Below, piece after piece: positions 1-5,355 of a stretch of 5,355 bases of DNA (position 1 is its first letter; every line of letters begins with the position of its first letter). The stretch covers positions 1-5,355 of the forward strand of contig SLKL01000319.1 in the NCBI GenBank assembly GCA_007134625.1. Direction: 5' to 3'. This DNA comes from Saprospiraceae bacterium (GTDB taxonomy: Bacteria > Bacteroidota > Bacteroidia > Chitinophagales > Saprospiraceae). The notes beneath the pieces were generated by a model. The model was given only the letters and a program-made list of their open reading frames with translations. It was not told the DNA's origin and made no database searches. Position numbers and translations under genes: made by a program.

Positions 1-807
1 TGTGATACTCCCCCTGATTACCTAAGTTATAGATGGGGATGTTCTGCTAATAATCCAGTTGGTATAATATTAAGGGATCCACTTGGAATTGAAGGTAACG
101 TGGACGGAACCAACATCATGTCCTATGCCTCAGATGTTTGTATGTCTCACTTTTCTGAAGAGCAAATTCAGGCAATGAGGATGAATCTTTTGTTGGATAG
201 ATTCAATATAGTTGAATTTGAAAATGAATTTGGTGTTATCGATACAACCCTGAATGTAATATCACCTCAACCAAATGAGGATATTCAGTTTGATAATGCC
301 TTAATAAAATGGAATGCGCTACCCGGCGCCACAGAATACCTGGTTCAAGTCAGTGCCTTACCTGTTTTCACGAGCCCCGTATTCAATGAAATTGTATCAG
401 ACACTTCTGTGGTACTTAATAACCTGATAAAGGACAGAATTCATTATTTGAGAATCCAACCTATGTCGCCATTAAACACTTGTGAGCCTTTCATTGATAG
501 AATTCAATTTTTCGCCACTCAAATCACCTCAATCAATTTTGTAGGAGAAAATAACTTTAAGATTGATTTTCAAAATCTTATATCCGTTAATCAACCAATT
601 GATTTGAGCTTCAGCGGAGCATCATCTAAAGACCTAAATATCTCATTAATTAACATGAACGGTCAATTTGTCTGGCAAGGACAAGAACAATTCCAACCCA
701 GTCAGAGTTACCAGATAGATACAAACGGCTTGCCTTCAGGAGTATATCTGTTAAGAGCAGAAAATTCCAAAGGCATCCAAATTACCAGAGAGCTTGTAAT
801 TCAATAA
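1..807 (+). CDS. Secreted M43-type zinc metalloprotease, C-terminal part, with T9SS sorting domain (5'-partial)
   Basis: The reading frame is open from the first base, so the start and the zinc-binding HExxHxxGxxH helix lie to the left of the window. The 268 visible residues begin with a CDTP segment, followed by the Met-turn NIMSY (residues 38-42, Met40) and then C47, FSEEQ and MR. This order (DTP, Cys, Met-turn, Cys, F(T/S)xxQ, RM) is that of pappalysin/M43 metzincins, which are secreted zinc endopeptidases. Residues about 84-173 look like a fibronectin-III-like beta domain (SPQPNED, IKWNALPGATEY). Residues about 180-268 form a type A T9SS sorting domain, with LPSGVYLLRA at 244-253 and a basic-hydrophobic end (RELVIQ). 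In the T9SS pathway this domain directs export across the outer membrane and is then removed or linked to the surface. An internal GTG at 100 is not a credible start because it would split the protease fold. The assignment to M43 and T9SS is good; the substrate is unknown. Confidence 0.85.
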   Translation, partial: CDTPPDYLSYRWGCSANNPVGIILRDPLGIEGNVDGTNIMSYASDVCMSHFSEEQIQAMRMNLLLDRFNIVEFENEFGVIDTTLNVISPQPNEDIQFDNALIKWNALPGATEYLVQVSALPVFTSPVFNEIVSDTSVVLNNLIKDRIHYLRIQPMSPLNTCEPFIDRIQFFATQITSINFVGENNFKIDFQNLISVNQPIDLSFSGASSKDLNISLINMNGQFVWQGQEQFQPSQSYQIDTNGLPSGVYLLRAENSKGIQITRELVIQ

Positions 808-819
808 TACATAAAAAGT

Positions 820-1494
820 ATGTTAAGCAAGAAATTCATCATTTCTTCCATCCTTATCCTTGGCAGTTGTTTTCTTTTGACCAAAATAACAGCTCAGATT
901 CAGTTAAATGGAGGTTATAATAATCTAACTGTAGATTTTAATGAAGATTTAAATACTGAAGTAATTAATAAAGACCTGTCTGGTTGGTCTGTTGAGGCGG
1001 CGTATTGGTTCAGATTAAAGGACTACAGGGTTGAATTTTATCCAGGTGTTGGTATTAGTTCGCTTACCGGTGAAAATAGTTCACTTTATGATGAGTATGA
1101 ACTAAATCTTACCCACTTATTTTGGGGGACGAGGATCTATCCTTTTACTTTTGAGGATGACTGTATGTGTCCTACATTTAATAAACAAAGTGGTTTCTTT
1201 GAGGATGGTTTTTTTATATCGCTGACCCCGCATTTTATTTTCTCGGAACAGACTACCCGCTTAACTGCCATCGAAGAAGATCAAATTAAATCAAATACTT
1301 ATCTCCTTGATATAGGAGCTGGTTTAGATATTGGAATTTCCGAATTTCTCACCATTACCCCCGAATTCAGATACCGTTTTAGTGGTGATTTTGACTCTAC
1401 TCTACCAGGTGTTGACATTAATCAGACTCAGTGGAATTCTAATCTAAGTGGTTGGTATGTAGGACTTGGAATTGGTTTAAGGTGGAAAAATTAA
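820..1494 (+). CDS. Predicted outer-membrane beta-barrel protein with signal peptide
   Basis: This is a 224-residue protein of unknown specific function. Residues 1-25 form a signal peptide (KK, then a long hydrophobic core, then ITAQ), with probable cleavage after Ala25. The mature part alternates polar and hydrophobic residues in strand-like stretches rich in aromatics and glycine: GWSVEAAYWFRL, VEFYPGVGIS, THLFWGTRIYPF, FFISLTPHFIF, YLLDIGAGLDIGI, TPEFRYRF. It ends in a final strand, GWYVGLGIGLRWKN. This fits a small porin-like or OmpW/OmpX-like barrel of about eight strands. A CMC pair (C115, C117) within DDCMCPTF sits in a predicted loop. An LGSC sequence (C17) resembles a lipobox, but hydrophobic residues continue after it and a better signal peptidase I site follows, so lipidation is less likely. 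The ATG lies 12 bases after the protease stop with an A-rich leader and no visible promoter, so cotranscription is inferred. Confidence 0.8.
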   Translation: MLSKKFIISSILILGSCFLLTKITAQIQLNGGYNNLTVDFNEDLNTEVINKDLSGWSVEAAYWFRLKDYRVEFYPGVGISSLTGENSSLYDEYELNLTHLFWGTRIYPFTFEDDCMCPTFNKQSGFFEDGFFISLTPHFIFSEQTTRLTAIEEDQIKSNTYLLDIGAGLDIGISEFLTITPEFRYRFSGDFDSTLPGVDINQTQWNSNLSGWYVGLGIGLRWKN

Positions 1495-1504
1495 AATTCC
1501 AGAA

Positions 1505-2041
1505 TCAAGCCTTTAGGGTAAATCCGCAGTAAAAATGCCAGATTAATAAACCGGCGCAAACAGAGACGTTCAGAGAATGTTTTGTGCCGTGCTGTGGAAC
1601 CTCTATTACCGTGTCAAGCTCCTCAAGCGCATCATCAGAAATTCCCCCCACTTCATTTCCAAAAATCAATGCATATTTCTTATTAATATCAATTTGAAAA
1701 TCATTAAGCATAACAGATTGATCTGTCTGTTCAATTCCTATTAATTCATATGCTTCCGCTTTCAGTTTTTTAGCTAAAGAAACTATGGACTCCTGATATT
1801 CCCAATCTACAGCCTGATCAGCACCAATTGCTGTTTTTAGTATTTCTCTATGTGGAGGACGCGTAGTAATTCCAACCAGATAAATCTTTTCTATTTTAAA
1901 AGCATCAGCAGTTCTGAATATGCTTCCTACATTTAGACCGGACCTGATGTTATCAAGTATTAAAACAACAGGAATTTTACGTACTTCCTTGTATTCTTCT
2001 AAAGAGGGTCTTTTCAACTCCTCAAGACTTAACTTTTTCAT
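1505..2041 (-). CDS. SpoU/TrmH-family RNA 2'-O-methyltransferase
   Basis: This 178-residue protein is a minimal SPOUT-class methyltransferase. Such enzymes use S-adenosylmethionine to methylate ribose 2'-hydroxyls in tRNA or rRNA in the cytoplasm. All three family motifs are present. Motif 1 is NIRSGLNVGSIFRTAD (residues 31-46, with Arg43). Motif 2 is LIFGNEVGGIS (125-135, with Glu130). Motif 3 is IEVPQHGTKHSLNVSV (146-161, with Asn158). Motifs 2 and 3 form the trefoil-knot SAM site. It lacks the N-terminal substrate-binding domain of larger TrmH/RlmB proteins, so the target nucleotide cannot be read from the sequence. I chose the ATG at 2041 because MKKLSLEELKRPSLEEYKE resembles the N-terminus of Bacteroidota relatives. 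An in-frame TTG at 2047 would add only two residues and would run into the terminator T-tract. The gene begins directly after the terminator of the dcp-like gene and converges with the outer-membrane protein gene. Confidence 0.92.
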   Translation of the reverse strand: MKKLSLEELKRPSLEEYKEVRKIPVVLILDNIRSGLNVGSIFRTADAFKIEKIYLVGITTRPPHREILKTAIGADQAVDWEYQESIVSLAKKLKAEAYELIGIEQTDQSVMLNDFQIDINKKYALIFGNEVGGISDDALEELDTVIEVPQHGTKHSLNVSVCAGLLIWHFYCGFTLKA

Positions 2042-2045
2042 AGGC

Positions 2046-2078
2046 AAAAAAAAGACCCGAAATCAATTCCGGGTCTTT
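2046..2078 (-). terminator. Intrinsic terminator of the dcp-like gene
   Basis: Read on the minus strand, AAAGACCCG (2078-2070) pairs perfectly with CGGGTCTTT (2059-2051) around a 10-base loop. The hairpin runs directly into eight consecutive T (2053-2046). It lies 18 bases after the dcp-like stop codon, as expected for a Rho-independent terminator. On the plus strand the stem is followed only by TTTATT, so it would be weak in that direction. The T-tract ends four bases before the ATG of the methyltransferase gene. Confidence 0.85.
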
Positions 2079-2095
2079 ATTGGTTCTATAATATT

Positions 2096-4207
2096 TTACT
2101 TTAAACCCCTTCTTACTAGGAGCGGCTCAATATTGGGTTCACTTCCTCGGAACCTAACAAAAAGTTCCATTGGATCAACCGTGCCACCGGTAGAAAGAAT
2201 GTGTTCACGGAATTGATCACCTGTTGCTCTATCAAATAATCCCCTCTCCTGAAATACAGAGAAAGCATCGGCATCTAAAACTTCAGACCAGATATAGCTG
2301 TAATAATTAGCGGAATAACCACCACTAAAGATATGCTGGAAATGAGTACTTGCATGTCTGTATGGAATCGCATTTGGTTTTTGGATATCAGCAGAAACTC
2401 TTGCCTCCAGCTCAGGGACAGATTTAGTCAAAGGCTCAGACCTATGATAGTATGCATTATCAAGGAAAGAAGAAGCCAGATACTCAACCGTTCTAAATCC
2501 GGTTCCATAAACTGCACTTGCCTCCATTCTATCCATTAAATCCGGAGGGATCAATTCTCCTGTTTCATAGTGGAAGGCAAATAACTCTAAAACTTCTCTT
2601 TGAGTAACCCAATTCTCAAGAATCTGGGAAGGAAGCTCAACAAAATCTCTTGATACAGACGTACCAGCCTGAGACCTGTGTCTTACATCAGACATCAAAC
2701 CATGTAGAGCATGTCCCATTTCATGGTAAAGGGTTTGTACTTCACGTAAACTAAAAAGGGCTGGCTGGTCATCAGAAGGTGGAGAAAAGTTACACACTAT
2801 TGTAACAATAGGGTGAACTCGGTTTCCATCCTCGTCAACGGATTGAGTTCTGAAACTACTCATCCATGCTCCTGATCTTTTGCTCGCTCTTGGAAATAAG
2901 TCCATGTAAAATATTCCTAATAAACTGCCATCATCCTCAAGCACTTTATAAACCTCAACCTCTTCGTGATGAACTGGAACTCCTTCTAATTTTTCAAATT
3001 GAATACCCCAAAGTCTTTCCAACAATTCAAACATTCCGTTTACTACATTATTGGCTTCAAAATATGGTCTTAATAAACCGTCATCCAAGTCAAACTTTGC
3101 TAATCTCACCTTTTCGGCATAATAACGCCAGTCCCAGGCTTCTACCTCAAAGTCATGACCCTCCTCCGCAATCATATCACGAATCATTTGTTTTTCTTCT
3201 AAGGCAACTCTCAGTGCAGGTTCCCATAACTGCTCCAATAAATCAACTACAGTCTGTCTGTCTCCTGCCATACTTTCTTCAAGTACAAAGTCAGCATGAG
3301 TTTCATAACCAAGTAGATTAGCACGCTCTAATCTCAAATTGGTAATTTCAGTCAGAATTTCTTTATTGTCAAACTCATTATCGTTATTGCCTCTGTTAAT
3401 ATAACCAAGCAACATCTTTTTTCTCAAATCACGATTTTCCGCATAAGTAAGAAATGGCTTAGCACTTGGAGGATGTAAAGTAAAAACCCACTTCCCTTCC
3501 ATATCATTTTCACGTGCAACACGCGCTGCAGTTGATACATTAGAAGAAGGAATACCTGCAAGATCTTCTTCATTATCAATGACTAGTTTCCAATCATTGA
3601 CATCAGCTAGTACATTATCACCAAACTGAAGTGTCAAAACAGAAAGTCTGCTATTTATTTCTCTGAATCTTTCTCTGGCATCACCTGTTAGATTAGCTCC
3701 TCCTCTTACAAACCCTTTGTAAGAATCCTCGAGCAATTTCATTTGGTCAAAATCCAGACCTAATTCATCTCTTTTTTCATACAGGACCTTAATTCTTTCA
3801 AAGAGACCTTCATTAAGACTGATATCATCAGAATTTGAACTAACTAATGGAGCAACTTCCTGTGCAATAGCCTGAATCTCATCATTCGTATTGGCACTTG
3901 ATAAGTTGTAAAAAACAAGCAAAACTCTGCTTAAATCTGCACCACTATTGTCTAATGCCAAAAGCGTATTCTCAAAAGTAGGCTCATCTTCATTGTCAAT
4001 AATTTCCTGAATGATTGCCTGTTGCCTTGCAATACCTTCCTTAACAGCGGGCAAGAAATGCCTTTCTTCAATGATATCAAATGGAACCAAACCGTACTCC
4101 GTATCAAATGGTGCCAATAAAGGATTATCATCCAATGATGTATCAGTTTTTTCCGCTGCAGTACAAGCCATAAATAGTATTAATGTTAAATAAAATAGAT
4201 TCTTCAT
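2096..4207 (-). CDS. dcp: M3-family metallopeptidase, peptidyl-dipeptidase Dcp-like lipoprotein
   Basis: This is a 703-residue zinc peptidase of family M3, near the usual Dcp length of about 680. Such enzymes typically release C-terminal dipeptides from oligopeptides. The zinc site is complete: HEMGH at 495-499, with the third ligand Glu524 in FVELPSQ, at the 29-residue spacing from the first His seen in thimet oligopeptidase. The substrate-binding loop is HIFSGGYSANYYSY (625-638), with the conserved His and Tyr residues. The N-terminal NPLLAPFDTEYGLVPFD and the C-terminal FRGSEPNIEPLLVRRGL favour Dcp over oligopeptidase A. The start at 4207 gives a short signal sequence ending FMAC with Cys15, a relaxed Bacteroidota-type lipobox, so the enzyme is probably anchored in the periplasm or outer membrane and would act on imported or cell-wall peptides. 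An in-frame start at 4285 would add 26 residues, remove the N-terminal signal arrangement and lie upstream of the likely promoter, so I rejected it. Confidence 0.93.
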   Translation of the reverse strand: MKNLFYLTLILFMACTAAEKTDTSLDDNPLLAPFDTEYGLVPFDIIEERHFLPAVKEGIARQQAIIQEIIDNEDEPTFENTLLALDNSGADLSRVLLVFYNLSSANTNDEIQAIAQEVAPLVSSNSDDISLNEGLFERIKVLYEKRDELGLDFDQMKLLEDSYKGFVRGGANLTGDARERFREINSRLSVLTLQFGDNVLADVNDWKLVIDNEEDLAGIPSSNVSTAARVARENDMEGKWVFTLHPPSAKPFLTYAENRDLRKKMLLGYINRGNNDNEFDNKEILTEITNLRLERANLLGYETHADFVLEESMAGDRQTVVDLLEQLWEPALRVALEEKQMIRDMIAEEGHDFEVEAWDWRYYAEKVRLAKFDLDDGLLRPYFEANNVVNGMFELLERLWGIQFEKLEGVPVHHEEVEVYKVLEDDGSLLGIFYMDLFPRASKRSGAWMSSFRTQSVDEDGNRVHPIVTIVCNFSPPSDDQPALFSLREVQTLYHEMGHALHGLMSDVRHRSQAGTSVSRDFVELPSQILENWVTQREVLELFAFHYETGELIPPDLMDRMEASAVYGTGFRTVEYLASSFLDNAYYHRSEPLTKSVPELEARVSADIQKPNAIPYRHASTHFQHIFSGGYSANYYSYIWSEVLDADAFSVFQERGLFDRATGDQFREHILSTGGTVDPMELFVRFRGSEPNIEPLLVRRGLK

Positions 4208-4230
4208 GTGGTAGATTTTTAATTCGGTCG

Positions 4231-4238
4231 CAAAGATA
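4231..4238 (-). promoter_or_regulatory. Bacteroidota -7 promoter element for the dcp-like gene
   Basis: On the minus strand TATCTTTG (4238-4231) matches the Bacteroidota sigma-70 -7 consensus TAnnTTTG at every fixed base. It lies 23 bases before the ATG at 4207, which implies a short A-rich leader of roughly 15-20 bases. The expected -33 TTG is not clear; the nearest candidate is TTCCTG (4266-4261), about 22 bases upstream. The call rests mainly on the -7 match and its position. Confidence 0.65.
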
Positions 4239-4294
4239 ATAAAATTCAGTAATATCGCGGCAGGAATAGGATGCGGAAGAAACAAAAGATAAAA

Positions 4295-5353
4295 TCAGGA
4301 ATTAGGTGATCCCTTTGCAAGAGTAAAGCCAAAGGTAGAACCAACCCCTTTTGTACTGCGGACTGTGATAGTTTGTTTGTGCGCCTCAATAATATGCTTT
4401 ACGATTGACAAGCCCAATCCCGAACCGCCCTGATTCCGTGATCTGCTTTTATCAACTCTGTAGAACCTGTCAAAAACGTGATTCAGGTGTTTATCATTGA
4501 TCCCGATACCGTTGTCTGAAACCTCAACAAGTATATAATCATTCATGTCATAAAAACCTATTTTGGTTTTACCGCCATCCTTGCCGTATTTAATGGAGTT
4601 AACCATTAGATTCGTTAGAACCTGACGTATATTTTCCCGATCGGCCTCAACAATAAACCCTTTATCTGCACCTTCTTTAAAGCACAATTCAATGTTTTTT
4701 GCTTTAGCGGTCATTTCCAGATCCTCAATAGTTTCAAGAACCAGATTCCTAATATCAAAATTTTGAATATCAAGTACCATGGTTTCATTTTCTAATCGAG
4801 CTATAATTTCAAGATCCTCAACTATTGTCTGCAATCGCTCCACATTTTTGGCTGCCCGATCTAGATATTCGTAATTGATATTTTCATCCTCAAGACCTCC
4901 GTCCAGCAAAGTATGAATATAACCCTGAATACTAAAAATTGGGGTTTTTAATTCGTGCGAAATATTACCCAAAAAATTTCTTCTATACTTTTCCAGGTTT
5001 TTTAAACTTTGAATTTCTTTACGTTGGTTCTCTATCCATCTAGAAACTTCGTCCTCTACCCTTTCCAATACATTTTCACTTAATTTTACTTCAGTATCAT
5101 CCTGGACAGCAACTTTGGATTTGTGAATAATCTTATAGATTAATTTTACCTTCCGATAAATATATTTCTCTAAAAAAAAGATATTCACAAAATAACTGAT
5201 AAGCCCGGTCAAGAGTATAATAGCAAAAAAAACTATCCAGGAAAATGAAGCGATCTGAGTAGCAATTAGAATAAGATAACAGCCTCCAATGAGTATGGAG
5301 GTCGTCAGGGCAGATGCAATGGTAATTTGATGTGGTGTTAAATTCTTATACAT
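4295..5353 (-). CDS. Membrane sensor histidine kinase, PhoR-like
   Basis: This 352-residue two-component sensor kinase autophosphorylates on His and passes the phosphate to a response regulator, which is probably encoded beyond the right edge. Two membrane helices (about 11-31 and 38-62) are joined by only a few residues, so there is almost no periplasmic sensor domain. A charged linker (about 63-120) leads into the HisKA dimerisation domain, whose H-box NISHELKTPI contains the phosphoacceptor His133. The HATPase_c domain follows with the N-box NLMVNSIKYG (Asn248, Asn252), the G1 box DNGIGI (280-285), the F-box FDRFYRVDKSRSR (294-306) and the G2 box GGSGLGLSIVK (309-319). All catalytic motifs are intact. 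The layout resembles the PhoR/WalK-like kinases common in Bacteroidota, but the signal is not identifiable. The ATG at 5353 is two bases from the window end. It fits a normal N-terminus before the first membrane helix, but a longer protein cannot be excluded. Confidence 0.92.
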   Translation of the reverse strand: MYKNLTPHQITIASALTTSILIGGCYLILIATQIASFSWIVFFAIILLTGLISYFVNIFFLEKYIYRKVKLIYKIIHKSKVAVQDDTEVKLSENVLERVEDEVSRWIENQRKEIQSLKNLEKYRRNFLGNISHELKTPIFSIQGYIHTLLDGGLEDENINYEYLDRAAKNVERLQTIVEDLEIIARLENETMVLDIQNFDIRNLVLETIEDLEMTAKAKNIELCFKEGADKGFIVEADRENIRQVLTNLMVNSIKYGKDGGKTKIGFYDMNDYILVEVSDNGIGINDKHLNHVFDRFYRVDKSRSRNQGGSGLGLSIVKHIIEAHKQTITVRSTKGVGSTFGFTLAKGSPNS

Positions 5354-5355
5354 AA

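Noticed and set aside
559..579. Inverted repeat AAGATT ... AATCTT with inner palindrome GATTTTCAAAATC
   Set aside because: It is short, AT-rich and inside the coding sequence of the protease, with nothing else to suggest a function.
1467..1501. Inverted repeat TGGAATT / AATTCCA as a terminator for the outer-membrane protein gene
   Set aside because: The stem is only seven mostly A-T pairs around a 21-base loop and no T-tract follows, so it is probably chance.
2042..2047. In-frame TTG at 2047 as the methyltransferase start
   Set aside because: It adds only two residues, is a rare start codon, and touches the terminator T-tract. The ATG at 2041 matches the expected family N-terminus.
2866..3321. 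Plus-strand open frame of 151 codons
   Set aside because: It lies wholly antisense within the dcp-like gene, its product shows no recognisable domain, and the opposite frame is clearly coding. Other plus-strand open frames at 1920-2216, 2333-2539 and 4011-4193 were rejected for the same reason (mostly or wholly antisense to the minus-strand genes).
4261..4306. Near-direct repeat CAGGAATAGG / CAGGAATTAGG between the kinase and the dcp-like gene
   Set aside because: There are only two imperfect copies, one overlapping the kinase coding end. This is too little to call an operator.
1..5355. A new defence, mobile or biosynthetic system
   Set aside because: All five genes belong to recognisable families or fold types with ordinary roles, and no cluster logic, repeats or transfer signs tie them together.

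Overview
The window looks like chromosomal DNA from a member of the Bacteroidota. The evidence is AT-rich sequence, a C-terminal type IX secretion (T9SS) sorting domain on the first protein, signal peptides and lipoproteins of the kind common in the phylum, no Shine-Dalgarno sequences before the start codons, and a promoter element matching the Bacteroidota -7 consensus TAnnTTTG. A CxCPTF motif in the second gene faintly recalls proteins I associate with Saprospiraceae-like marine lineages, but I cannot fix the family from this window.

Layout: on the + strand, positions 1-807 hold the 3' part of a secreted M43 (pappalysin-like) zinc metalloprotease that enters from the left edge. Twelve bases later comes a 224-residue predicted outer-membrane beta-barrel protein (820-1494). 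These two probably share a transcript. The rest is on the - strand and is read from right to left: a membrane sensor histidine kinase (5353-4295), a lipoprotein M3/Dcp-type peptidyl-dipeptidase (4207-2096), and a small SpoU/TrmH-family RNA methyltransferase (2041-1505). The outer-membrane protein and methyltransferase genes converge with only 10 bases between their stop codons.

Regulatory sites: a -7 element at 4231-4238 supports a dedicated promoter for the dcp-like gene. A strong intrinsic terminator at 2046-2078 closes that gene. Its U-tract ends only four bases before the methyltransferase start codon, which leaves that gene's promoter unexplained.

The minus-strand genes look like independent housekeeping units (envelope signalling, peptide turnover, RNA modification) and not one pathway. 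The plus-strand pair is cell-surface or secreted. I saw no mobile elements, CRISPR arrays, tRNA or rRNA genes, and no convincing sign of a new multi-gene system. No gene-free stretch exceeds 90 bases.
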